DNA from: Firmicutes bacterium UBA7510
GTDB taxonomy: Bacteria; Bacillota; Clostridia; Tissierellales; Sedimentibacteraceae
Assembly: GCA_002479485.1 (NCBI GenBank)
Contig: DLNM01000045.1
Span: 1-64,000 of the forward strand
Reading direction: 5' to 3'
Length of the DNA: 64,000 nt
This document shows positions 43,276 through 52,347 of this stretch, in pieces. Numbering within the stretch: position 1 is the first letter of the stretch; every line of letters starts with the position of its first letter. Under the pieces are notes generated by a model. The model saw only the letters and a list, made by a program, of their open reading frames with translations. It ran no database searches and was not told the origin of the DNA. The translations under genes were made by a program, and so were the position numbers.

Positions 43276-46200
43276 ATGGAAAATTTTAAAAAAGTAAAAA
43301 ACATAAGTTTAATAATAGTAATAATTATGGTTTTACAGTTAGTTTTTCCTACAGGTTTTACAGGAGCTGAAACTATAAATATTGTACCAAAAGAATGTAT
43401 ACAAAAAATAACTGTTCTGACAAAGCAGCCGAATGGTAGCCTAAAAGATATCACAGAAATTAATAATTATCAACCACGAAATGGTGACACTGTGACATTA
43501 AAGTTTGATATTGTTTTGGAAGCAGGTCATGGTTATGGAGATGGCTATAAATTAACATATGAACTTCCACCGATTTTTGCAAATGCAACAGGCTCTGGTA
43601 ACTTAGGAACAGTTGGTACTTATAAAATCGAAGGTGGGAAAGTTGTTGTTACATTTAACAGCTCAATCCGAGATGATTTGGATCAGGGTGTAGAAGTTAA
43701 AGACGCTTCTTTTTCTATTGGAGCTAATTATAGCGAGACTAATGAATTGTTGGAATATACTTTAAAGCTTCCAGGAAATGAAGACATCCAATTGCTCTTT
43801 AAACCGGTTGGTGGAAATGCGATTACAAAAGAAGGAAAACCTGAAAACAGTGGAAAAAGCAGCAATTTCATCAGTTGGGTAGTAGATATAAATACAGAGC
43901 TAAACACTCTTTCTAACGCAAGTTTTAAAGATGTATTAATACAACAAATCCCAGGTAAGCATACATATATACAAAATTCACTAAAAGTTTATGAGCTTAA
44001 TGTAAATGCTAAAGGTGATATATCTCTAGGAAATCCGGCTACTGTAACTGCTATATACAATGCAGAAAATACAGAATTATCATTTAACCTTCCAGATGGA
44101 AAAAAAGCTTATAGAATTGAATATAATACTAAAATGTATGAAAATGATTCTGATGCAGGAAGTGCATCTTATAAAAACAAAGCAACACTTATAAACAATG
44201 GAGTACCCGAAAGTGCACCAGTCACTTCAGAAACAGTTACTTGGGGGCCTCCATTAGAAAAGTCTGTTAGTGGATATAATAGTTATGGTGCAAGTGCAAA
44301 TTGGATTGTAAAATATAACTACAACCGTAAAACAATAAGTGAAGATAAAGCAATACTTATAGATAAGATTACAGGTAATCATAAAATAGACGATACAACA
44401 GGAGTAAAAGTCTATAATGAGAATAACGTTGAAATAAGTAGCGCATTGTACAATGTTACATTAGATACAGATCAAAAAGGTTATGCATTAGAATTTAATC
44501 AAGAAGTTAATGAACCATATCAAATTAAGTATACAACGATTAAAACAGATTACTTTATGTCAAATGGTGAAGTATCTAATAAAGTTACTAGAGAAAACGA
44601 TAGTAAGGAAAGTGAAACAGGTTTTAGATACAGTAATCCAGCAATTGTAAAAAATGCTTTAGGCATAGACTATAAGAATAAAACAATAGAATGGGAAATA
44701 AAAGTAAATCAAGACAGTTATCCTATGAAAGATATTATTATTACCGATACATATGCCGGTGAGGGTATGAAATTTAAAGCAGATTCATTGGAAGTAATAG
44801 GTTTAACTGCTGAACAGTATACATTCACAGATAATGGAACATTGGGTTTCACGTTTCAGGTGACTACCGGTACGACAATCAGTACACCATTTACCATTAA
44901 ATTCAAAACAGATTATAAAATTGATGATGTAGGTAACAATAATAGAACTTATAAAAACACTTCTGACATTGAGTGGTATGTAGGCGCTAAGAAATACAAC
45001 TCATCATCCTCAGACGAAGCCAATATTAATAAGGAACAAAAAGAAAGTGGCTATAAAAAAGGTGTTTATGATTACGGTACAAAGGAATTTAAATGGACAG
45101 TAGTTATAAACTATAATAATAATACATTAGAAAAAGCTATATTTAAGGATACATTACCAGATGGACAAAAATTAAATTTTGATAGTATTGTTGTAAGACC
45201 AGTAACTTTAAAATCTGATGGAACAATTGATTTGCGTTTGGCTCCGATTTCACCAGCTATACAACATACAGACAAATTTTTTGAAATAGCTTTTGGTCAA
45301 ATTACTGAACCATATGAAATCACTTATACATCTGTGGATGAAGATGGAATTTTTCCTATAACAGATGGAAATGTAAAAGTCAAAAACACTGCTGAATTAT
45401 GGAATGATAATACAAAGAATGCTTCTTGGAGCGATGAAGTAACAGTTGCGTATACAAACGAAACTATTAAAAAAGAAGGCAAGGGCTTTAATCAAACTTC
45501 GCTAATTGATTGGAATTTCAAACTAAATTACAGTCAATCCCAATTGTCTGATGTAAAAATTGTAGATACTGTTGGAAAAGATTCTGATGGAAACCCAAAC
45601 CAATTTATTTTAGAGGATTCTTTCAAGGTATATGAAGTAAAGTTAACAGGTGTGATGAAATCTGGAATTCCTTCAGAAACAAAGACACTAGTAACAGGGA
45701 TATATGATGTAGTTGTTGATAATGTAAATGGAACATTTACACTCACATTTAATCAACCAGTTACTAAAGCCTACTATATTGAATATCAATCAATCTTTTT
45801 AGGTGCACCAAATGAAAGTGTTTCAAATACAGTAAAATTAGCTTACAATGGAATAACAAATGGAATCGAAGAAACATCATCTAAAGATTTCAATTATTGG
45901 TTTAGTGGATCTGGTTCTACAAAGAAAGTGCAATTGAAACTTATTAAGGAAGATAAAGATTCAGGAAAAAAATTAGAAGGGGCAAAATTTGCTCTCTATA
46001 ATTATCAAAATAATATTAAGCTAACTGATGCTACAACAGACGAGAATGGAGAAATTCTTTTTCCATATAAGCTTGGAGAAGGCAGGTACAAATTAGTAGA
46101 AATTGAAGCACCAACAGGATATTTAAAAAATGCGGATATGGTAATTGATTTAAAGGTAAGTTCTTCAACAAATGGTATTCAAACAGAGACTATAGAAAAC

Positions 46201-48219
46201 ACAAAAATTCGTCAAGCAATAGAATTAACAAAAACTGATGTTGAAAATAATCCACTTGAAGGCGTTGAATTTGAACTACGTTTAAAAGATGGACAAGGAA
46301 ACTACAATATTGTGCCATTGTATAAAAATCTTAAAACGAATGCTGATGGTAAAATATATGTGGGAGACCTTCTTATGCCTGGTGATTATCAGCTAATTGA
46401 AACAAAAGCAAAAGATGGTTATTGGTTAGATTCAAAACCAGTTGATTTTAAAATAACTAAAGATCAAACAGTAGCAACAAACAAGAAGATAACGAATACA
46501 AAACAAGGCAATCTAATCATTAATAAGATGGATTCAGGTGATAATAAACCATTACAAGGAGCTATATTCAAACTATATGCTTTTAATGATACCACATTTA
46601 CGACACCGTTATATACATCACTAAAAACTGGCGTGGATGGTAAGACGGAATTTACTAATGTAAAATATGGTGACTATATACTTAAAGAAACAACAGCTCC
46701 TAGTGGATATGTAGTTAAACCATCAGATGATGGAAACAAAATAACGATTAACTCAGTTTCTCAAAATATCACTGTTAAAAACGAGCGAATCAATCAAGCT
46801 GTTAAGTTAACAAAGGTGGATGTTGATAATAACAATATAAAATTAGCGGGAGCAGTATTTACACTGCATCATTTTGATGGTACGCTTGTTGAAAAGGATA
46901 AAGAAGGAGTTGATTTACCAAAGTCATTTACAACTGATGAAAATGGTGAGATTGCGGTAAATAAGTTAACTCCGGGTAATTATTATTTTATTGAAAAAGA
47001 AGCACCAGATTATTATTTACAACCAGTTGATGTGAACAAAAAAACTATAGAATTTACAATTACACAAGGTCAGACTTCTTTCACTAATGTGGAGAAGACA
47101 AATAAACGTGGTAAAGGAAATATTATTATAAAAAAAGTTGATTCGACTGATAGTACTATTTTACTAGAAGGTGTAGAATTCATTCTTACCAACAGTGATG
47201 GAACAATAACAAAAACTTCTTCAACTGATACAAATGGTAAAATTGAATTTACTAATTTACCATATGATACTTACACATTAACTGAGAAGACAGCACATAA
47301 AGATTATGTACTTAGTGCTTTACCTGAAAAAGTAGTATTAAATGGAGAAATAGACGGTACATTAAAAGAAGTTACAGTAGAAAATACGAAGAAAGACCAC
47401 TCTGTTAAGTTAATAAAATATAATGGTGACAAAACACTAAAGCTTAAAGGAGCAATATTTGAATTAAGAAGAGAAATAGCTGGTGTGTATGAAGTTGTTA
47501 CAGGAATTGATGTTAAGAAGCTTACAACTGATGAAAACGGTGAAATAAATTTAACAGATTTACCAGTTGGAAAGTATCAGTTAATTGAAACAAGTGCTGC
47601 TGATGGATATAGATTAAACAGCGATCCAGTAGAGTTTGAAATTTTAGAAAATCAAACTGCTGTTACAATAGTTGAAAAGCTAAATAGTAGAAAGCCAACT
47701 GGTGGTGGCGGTGATAAACCAGAAATTCCAAAGGTACCTGAAGTTATTCCAGGTAATAAAGTTGCAAATATTTTAATCAACAAAGTAGATGAAAAATCTA
47801 ATCCTTTAGAAGGAGCAGAATTTACTTTATATGATGAAAATGGAATAGCAATAAGAACTGCCGTATCTGACGAGAGTGGAAAAGTATTGTTTGATAATCT
47901 TTCATTAGGTAAGTATTCAATTCAGGAAACAAAAGCACCTGAAAATTATGAATTGTCTCAGGAAGTTAAAACTGTTAATATAACTGAATCTACAACATAC
48001 AGTTATACATTTACTAATGTTTTATCAGAAACTAAAATTGATAATACAGAAAATACTGATAATACAACCAGTGGTGGTGGTAAAGATAAAAAAGATATAC
48101 CTAAAGGAACTCTACCTAATACGGGTTCAATATTCAATACAACATTATTTTTTGTTATTGGTCTGATATTGATTATAACAGGTATAGTTTCAATTAAATT
48201 AAATAAAATTAGAAGTTAA
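43276..48219 (+). CDS. Large LPxTG-type surface adhesin with isopeptide-type repeats
   Basis: 1647 aa. Signal peptide at 1-35. From about 50 to 870 there are several immunoglobulin-like adhesion domains of collagen-binding/SpaA type, recognisable by repeated EYTIKYTT- and ITEPYEITY-like units. From about 880 to 1600 there are seven Cna-B/SpaA-type repeats, with units such as LTKTDVENNPLEGVEFELR and GDYQLIETKAKDGY, which carry the Lys, Glu and Asn of intramolecular isopeptide bonds. It ends with LPNTG at 1613-1617, a hydrophobic stretch and a basic tail. Sortase-anchored, it probably mediates adhesion. Its own sortase gene follows. Confidence 0.9.
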   Translation: MENFKKVKNISLIIVIIMVLQLVFPTGFTGAETINIVPKECIQKITVLTKQPNGSLKDITEINNYQPRNGDTVTLKFDIVLEAGHGYGDGYKLTYELPPIFANATGSGNLGTVGTYKIEGGKVVVTFNSSIRDDLDQGVEVKDASFSIGANYSETNELLEYTLKLPGNEDIQLLFKPVGGNAITKEGKPENSGKSSNFISWVVDINTELNTLSNASFKDVLIQQIPGKHTYIQNSLKVYELNVNAKGDISLGNPATVTAIYNAENTELSFNLPDGKKAYRIEYNTKMYENDSDAGSASYKNKATLINNGVPESAPVTSETVTWGPPLEKSVSGYNSYGASANWIVKYNYNRKTISEDKAILIDKITGNHKIDDTTGVKVYNENNVEISSALYNVTLDTDQKGYALEFNQEVNEPYQIKYTTIKTDYFMSNGEVSNKVTRENDSKESETGFRYSNPAIVKNALGIDYKNKTIEWEIKVNQDSYPMKDIIITDTYAGEGMKFKADSLEVIGLTAEQYTFTDNGTLGFTFQVTTGTTISTPFTIKFKTDYKIDDVGNNNRTYKNTSDIEWYVGAKKYNSSSSDEANINKEQKESGYKKGVYDYGTKEFKWTVVINYNNNTLEKAIFKDTLPDGQKLNFDSIVVRPVTLKSDGTIDLRLAPISPAIQHTDKFFEIAFGQITEPYEITYTSVDEDGIFPITDGNVKVKNTAELWNDNTKNASWSDEVTVAYTNETIKKEGKGFNQTSLIDWNFKLNYSQSQLSDVKIVDTVGKDSDGNPNQFILEDSFKVYEVKLTGVMKSGIPSETKTLVTGIYDVVVDNVNGTFTLTFNQPVTKAYYIEYQSIFLGAPNESVSNTVKLAYNGITNGIEETSSKDFNYWFSGSGSTKKVQLKLIKEDKDSGKKLEGAKFALYNYQNNIKLTDATTDENGEILFPYKLGEGRYKLVEIEAPTGYLKNADMVIDLKVSSSTNGIQTETIENTKIRQAIELTKTDVENNPLEGVEFELRLKDGQGNYNIVPLYKNLKTNADGKIYVGDLLMPGDYQLIETKAKDGYWLDSKPVDFKITKDQTVATNKKITNTKQGNLIINKMDSGDNKPLQGAIFKLYAFNDTTFTTPLYTSLKTGVDGKTEFTNVKYGDYILKETTAPSGYVVKPSDDGNKITINSVSQNITVKNERINQAVKLTKVDVDNNNIKLAGAVFTLHHFDGTLVEKDKEGVDLPKSFTTDENGEIAVNKLTPGNYYFIEKEAPDYYLQPVDVNKKTIEFTITQGQTSFTNVEKTNKRGKGNIIIKKVDSTDSTILLEGVEFILTNSDGTITKTSSTDTNGKIEFTNLPYDTYTLTEKTAHKDYVLSALPEKVVLNGEIDGTLKEVTVENTKKDHSVKLIKYNGDKTLKLKGAIFELRREIAGVYEVVTGIDVKKLTTDENGEINLTDLPVGKYQLIETSAADGYRLNSDPVEFEILENQTAVTIVEKLNSRKPTGGGGDKPEIPKVPEVIPGNKVANILINKVDEKSNPLEGAEFTLYDENGIAIRTAVSDESGKVLFDNLSLGKYSIQETKAPENYELSQEVKTVNITESTTYSYTFTNVLSETKIDNTENTDNTTSGGGKDKKDIPKGTLPNTGSIFNTTLFFVIGLILIITGIVSIKLNKIRS

Positions 48220-48224
48220 AGTTT

Positions 48225-48248
48225 AGGAGGAGCATTTATGCTCCTTCT
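48225..48248 (+). terminator. Hairpin between adhesin and sortase genes
   Basis: AGGAGGAGCA (48225-48234) pairs with TGCTCCTTCT (48239-48248), one G-T pair. There is no long T run, so it is probably a weak attenuator or an mRNA-stability element that lets the adhesin be made in excess of the sortase. Confidence 0.55.
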
Positions 48249-48268
48249 GTTTAAAAAGGATGATATAT

Positions 48269-48949
48269 ATGAAAAGATCAATATCATGGATTTTGATTGG
48301 TGTAGGTTTTATTGTTATATGTGTTGCAGCTTTTCAAAAAGTGACAACAACATATTATGAAAATAAAATTATAAATGAATATACCAAATATATAGATGAT
48401 TTAAAAAATAAAAAAATATCAAATGCTGAGGAACTATCAATAATAGATGATTATAGCACAAAACCTGATGTTTTAGATGAGTCTGTTCAGGTTGAAGAGG
48501 AATCCTCCGAAATTCAATCAGATGTTGAGCAGAAAAACATTAAATTTTTTGAAGATCATGAAATTAGCGGTATCATAGAGATTCCAAATATTAAAGTAAG
48601 TGCTGCAATACTTGAAGGAACTGATGATAAAGCATTAAAATATTCAGTAGGCCATTATCCTGAAACAGCACAGCCTGGTGAAGTGGGTAATTGTGTTTTA
48701 CTTGGACACAGGAATTATCTATATGGTCATTTTTTCAGAAGACTCGACGAACTTGAAAAAGGAGACGAGATTATTATAAAAAAAGATGAAAACATCTATA
48801 CATACATTGTTAGTGAATCCTTTGTGGTAAGTCCTGAAGATGTTTGGGTGTTAGATCAAACATCAGATTCTATAATTACAATGATTACATGTACTCCTAT
48901 TGGAACCTATACTGATAGATTGATTGTAAAAGGAGTTTTACTTGAGTAG
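48269..48949 (+). CDS. Sortase, class D-like
   Basis: 226 aa from ATG 48269 (AAAGGAT before; a second ATG at 48260 is possible). N-terminal membrane anchor at about 4-22, a charged linker and the sortase beta-barrel. Catalytic residues with this start: His147 (LGHRNYLYG), Cys208 (ITMITCTPIG) and Arg217 (YTDRLIVKG). The compact size and TCTPIGTYTDR fit class D. It joins LPxTG-type proteins to peptidoglycan or to each other; the adjacent adhesin with LPNTG is the obvious substrate. Confidence 0.91.
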   Translation: MKRSISWILIGVGFIVICVAAFQKVTTTYYENKIINEYTKYIDDLKNKKISNAEELSIIDDYSTKPDVLDESVQVEEESSEIQSDVEQKNIKFFEDHEISGIIEIPNIKVSAAILEGTDDKALKYSVGHYPETAQPGEVGNCVLLGHRNYLYGHFFRRLDELEKGDEIIIKKDENIYTYIVSESFVVSPEDVWVLDQTSDSIITMITCTPIGTYTDRLIVKGVLLE

Positions 48950-49037
48950 AATTTTATGAGAGCACATCAAATAAAATTAATTGACAATAATTTTTATATT
49001 TGGTATTATGGACAATAATATATATCTATAAAAAACT

Positions 49038-49292
49038 GTGATAAGAAAGAGTAGCATTGTTGAAAGTCTCAGAGAAGAGTTGGTTGGTGAAAAACTTTGG
49101 CTGGATAGATGTGAATACATCTTTGAGTTATATTCTGAACTCGTTAAACTGAAAGTAGGAAATGTCGGGATAGCCCGTTATAGCTAAAAGTATTATATAC
49201 TTATTGAGATTTTATCTGTGAGGATAAAATGAATTAAGGTGGTAACACGAGAAAATTCGTCCTTTCTATTTTTATTAGAAAGGATTTTTTTA
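49038..49292 (+). ncRNA. T-box leader specific for tyrosine
   Basis: The 363-bp gap before the TyrRS-type gene holds a T-box. Stem I includes GAATACATC, whose TAC fits a Tyr specifier codon; the T-box core AAGGTGGTAACACG is at about 49237-49250. A terminator follows: CCTTTCTA (49261-49268) pairs with TAGAAAGG (49276-49283), then T. Uncharged tRNA-Tyr should favour the antiterminator and raise expression. Boundaries are approximate. Confidence 0.9.
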
Positions 49293-49311
49293 TTTTAATA
49301 ATAGGAGGTTT

Positions 49312-51243
49312 ATGATGTTATTTAAAGTTGACTCAAAAGTATTTGAAAAAGTTCCAAATTTATGTATTGGTGCAGTTATAGTAGAAGGGGTAGATAATAA
49401 AAACAGGTATGAAGCAATAGATGAACTTTTAAGTAGGCAAATTAGCGTAGAAAAAAGTGAATTGCTAAAGGAAAGCTCTGTTAAGAAAATGAAGTGTTTG
49501 GAGCTATATCATCATGCGATGAAAGAGATGAATATTAACTCTTCAAAGTTTTTATGTTCAATTGAGGCACTATTAACACGTCTAAATAAAAAAGGAGAAC
49601 TTCCTTTTCTTAATGCAACTGTAAATCTAGGAAATTATATTTCTCTAAAATACAAATTGCCGGTTGGTGTACATGATATTAATCAACTTAAGGATGATTT
49701 ATGTGTAAGATTTGCAACACAAAAAGATACGGAATTTTTAGAAAATAGTTTAGAAAATGATGAGTTATCAGTTGGAGAGCCAGTTTATGCAAGCAGTAAT
49801 TCTATTAGAACATGCCGTTGGATTTGGCGTCAGATGGAAGCAGGAAGAGTTAGTGAAAATGCTACGAGATTACTATTTCCTATTGATGGATTTTCTGAAA
49901 ATAAGGAACAGATATTAAAGGCATGTGAAGAATTAGCTATGCTGCTAGAAGATAATTTTTCTTGTACTGCACGAGTAGAATTGCTTGATGTGGAGCACAA
50001 TGCAGTTAAACTTGATCAATTAAGTAAAAGAGAATTAATGATAGAAAATTCAATAAAGATTATGTTAAAAGGAGTAGCAGAGCATACAGCAATTTCTGAG
50101 ATACGTTCAAAGCTTCAAAATGCTGATGAAGAAGAGCGACCTTTAATCATAAAATTAGGATTGGACCCTTCTGCTCAAGATATCCATTTGGGACATTCCG
50201 TTGTTCTTAGAAAAATTAGACAGTTACAGGATTTAGGACATAAGGCTGTGATTATTATTGGTGACTATACAGGTAGAATTGGGGATCCAACAGGTAAATC
50301 AAAAACTAGAAAGCAGCTAACGGAAGAAGAAGTACTAGCTAACGCTAAAACATATCAAGAACAAATTTTCAAAATTATAGATAAGAACAAAACAGAAGTT
50401 AGGTTTAACAGCGAATGGCTTGATAAAATGAACTTTGCAGATGTAATCACTCTTGCATCAAAATGTACAGTTGCCAGAATGTTGGAAAGAGATGATTTTA
50501 ATAATAGATATACTAATCATTTACCATTATCGATTCATGAATTTTTTTACCCATTGATGCAGGCATACGATTCAGTTGCTATAAAAGCTGATATAGAATT
50601 AGGTGGAACTGACCAAACATTTAATATATTGATGGGCCGTAATATACAAAAAGACTATGGAATAAAACCTCAGCTTACGTTATTTATGCCTTTGCTTGAA
50701 GGTATTGATGGTATAGAAAAAATGAGTAAGAGCTTAGGTAATTATGTTGGTATTGATGAAGAACCACATGTTATTTATGAAAAAGTCATGAAGATATCGG
50801 ATAATATGATTATAAAATATTATAATTTATGTACAGATATACATCCAGACGATATTGCTAAAATAGTTATGCGATTAGATAATAATGAAAATCCTAGAGA
50901 TATTAAAATGGAATTAGCATTTGAAATTACCAAATTATATTGTGGAGAAGATGAAGCTAAAGAAGCCAAAAAAAGATTTATTGATGTATATCAGAAAAAT
51001 TTAACACCAGATGATGTTGATGTTTTAATTTTGGAAGAAGGTAATGGTAACTTAGAGGAAAATATCATTGATGCTTTATTAGAGACTGGAAAATTTCAAT
51101 CTAAAAGTGAAATACGACGTTTAATAAAGCAAGGTGGTGTAAAATGGAACGATGAAAAAGTTTCAACGCTAAATGATATAGAATTTAGAGAAGAAAATGT
51201 ATTAAAGGTTGGTAAAAGGCATATGTTCAAAATTCAAATTTAA
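49312..51243 (+). CDS. tyrS: Fusion of a B3/B4 editing domain with tyrosyl-tRNA synthetase
   Basis: 643 aa, about 230 longer than a usual TyrRS. Residues 1-235 form a B3/B4 domain like that of the PheRS beta subunit and of free-standing B3/B4 proteins (SIEALLTRLNKKGELPFLNA, ISLKYKLPVGVHDINQLKDD). Residues 240-643 are a full class I TyrRS: HLGH at 292-295, GDYTGRIGDPTGKS near 318-330, GGTDQTFN at 431-438, KMSKS at 470-474 and a C-terminal S4 RNA-binding domain (KSEIRRLIKQGGV). The B3/B4 site of PheRS removes wrongly attached Tyr; here it may check tRNA-Tyr charging, which is inference. Expression is controlled by the T-box upstream. Confidence 0.92.
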   Translation: MMLFKVDSKVFEKVPNLCIGAVIVEGVDNKNRYEAIDELLSRQISVEKSELLKESSVKKMKCLELYHHAMKEMNINSSKFLCSIEALLTRLNKKGELPFLNATVNLGNYISLKYKLPVGVHDINQLKDDLCVRFATQKDTEFLENSLENDELSVGEPVYASSNSIRTCRWIWRQMEAGRVSENATRLLFPIDGFSENKEQILKACEELAMLLEDNFSCTARVELLDVEHNAVKLDQLSKRELMIENSIKIMLKGVAEHTAISEIRSKLQNADEEERPLIIKLGLDPSAQDIHLGHSVVLRKIRQLQDLGHKAVIIIGDYTGRIGDPTGKSKTRKQLTEEEVLANAKTYQEQIFKIIDKNKTEVRFNSEWLDKMNFADVITLASKCTVARMLERDDFNNRYTNHLPLSIHEFFYPLMQAYDSVAIKADIELGGTDQTFNILMGRNIQKDYGIKPQLTLFMPLLEGIDGIEKMSKSLGNYVGIDEEPHVIYEKVMKISDNMIIKYYNLCTDIHPDDIAKIVMRLDNNENPRDIKMELAFEITKLYCGEDEAKEAKKRFIDVYQKNLTPDDVDVLILEEGNGNLEENIIDALLETGKFQSKSEIRRLIKQGGVKWNDEKVSTLNDIEFREENVLKVGKRHMFKIQI

Positions 51244-51348
51244 TTTATGATAGATTTAAATTAGTAATAAATTTGGTTTATGCATTTGTAAATGGCAGAA
51301 AACGGGAATGAACAAACGGAAATTACCATTAAATGAATAGCATAAAAT

Positions 51349-51383
51349 AGCCTGTATCAGATATTAAAAGTCTGTTACAGGCT
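51349..51383. terminator. Inverted repeat downstream of the TyrRS fusion gene
   Basis: AGCCTGTATCAGA (51349-51361) pairs with TCTGTTACAGGCT (51371-51383), one mismatch. No T run, so a weak terminator or a shared element with the convergent gene at 51442. The remainder of this roughly 200-bp gap shows nothing. Confidence 0.5.
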
Positions 51384-51441
51384 GGTGTCTGGAGTTGCAG
51401 TTTCGTTTACTGTAAAATACATTAACCATAGGTCAAAAATA

Positions 51442-52125
51442 TTATAAAATACAATCTAAAAAAGCATACTCTTTTTCTTGAAGAATTTCACCAAATTTAA
51501 CGTCAATTTTATTTTTAAATATAGGGCCGTCAATTACTATGGTATGAAATTCTCCGGCCTCTCCACAGCTGTCAATTCCTCTGTTTTCTAACTCTTCTAT
51601 ATACTCAAGTGTTAATTCTTTACCTAAATCGTTAACTTCCATACCCATGGATAAATTAACAGTTACAATAATGCATTTAAAACCTGCCTTTACAAACTCT
51701 GTGACTGCTTCTCTATGATTCATCCCCCTTAATGGTAAAGCTAAACCAAGCTCGACTTTTTTCGTAACCATATCATGCCAACAATCCTTATCAGGCACAT
51801 CTAAATCACCGGCAACCAAAACCTCCGCTCCCAGATTTTTAGTTTGTTCCAATAATTCAATAAATTTCTCTTCATAATCATCCCAGCTCGTAGCATTTGA
51901 AAACACTGGTAATCCGATAGAAGAGGCTTGTGCCTTTATAATATTTTCAGTAAGTCTATGTGACCTTGAATGAATACCTTCTTCCTCCATCATAACTATT
52001 AGGGCAACTGCTTCACCATCTGTCATAGCCTTATATAAAGCAAATGTACTGTCCTTGCCACCGCTAAATGAAGCAACGAATTTCTTACCAACAGCTCCAT
52101 TCCTCCATAAAATACTCTTATTCAT
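51442..52125 (-). CDS. Diphthine-ammonia-ligase-like PP-loop protein
   Basis: 227 aa, PP-loop ATP pyrophosphatase: VASFSGGKDSTFALYKAM near residue 18 carries the PP-motif, and EVLVAGDLDVPD and GECG-like DSCGEAGEFHTIVIDGPIF are typical of the Dph6/DUF71 family. In bacteria the substrate of the family is not settled; diphthamide is absent, so a different amidation or thiolation is likely. It is on its own on the minus strand. Confidence 0.85.
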   Translation of the reverse strand: MNKSILWRNGAVGKKFVASFSGGKDSTFALYKAMTDGEAVALIVMMEEEGIHSRSHRLTENIIKAQASSIGLPVFSNATSWDDYEEKFIELLEQTKNLGAEVLVAGDLDVPDKDCWHDMVTKKVELGLALPLRGMNHREAVTEFVKAGFKCIIVTVNLSMGMEVNDLGKELTLEYIEELENRGIDSCGEAGEFHTIVIDGPIFKNKIDVKFGEILQEKEYAFLDCIL

Positions 52126-52233
52126 AATTCTATCCCTTCAAATAATTTTTATAATATTATACAGTCATTGAGAGTTGTTTACAAGGTTATAAATTTTATT
52201 AAATTCAAGTAAAAAAATTTTTTAAAAAAAGTA

Positions 52234-52262
52234 TTGACAAACACTATTTAATTGTGTACAAT
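52234..52262 (+). promoter_or_regulatory. Sigma-A promoter of the gpx-ohrR-pirin operon
   Basis: A near-perfect vegetative promoter: TTGACA at 52234-52239, 17-bp spacer, TACAAT at 52257-52262. The start codon of gpx is about 85 bp downstream. Confidence 0.88.
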
Positions 52263-52295
52263 CAAATTATAAAGATTGTGAACAATTAAATAGTG
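52242..52295 (+). promoter_or_regulatory. Double palindromic MarR/OhrR-type operator
   Basis: Two short palindromes, ATTGTGTACAAT (52251-52262, covering the -10 box) and ATTGTGAACAAT (52275-52286), are nested in a larger perfect inverted repeat of 14 bp (52242-52255 and 52282-52295). The ATTGT-nn-ACAAT form is close to known OhrR boxes, and the OhrR-type repressor gene lies in the operon. Binding would block the polymerase. Confidence 0.85.
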
Positions 52296-52347
52296 CAAAA
52301 TATAAATTCAAATAAAAATAATATATGATTAAGAGAAAGGTTAGGTA

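Noticed and set aside
43224..43454. Minus-strand frame over the adhesin start
   Set aside because: Shadow of the signal-peptide region, with no ribosome site.
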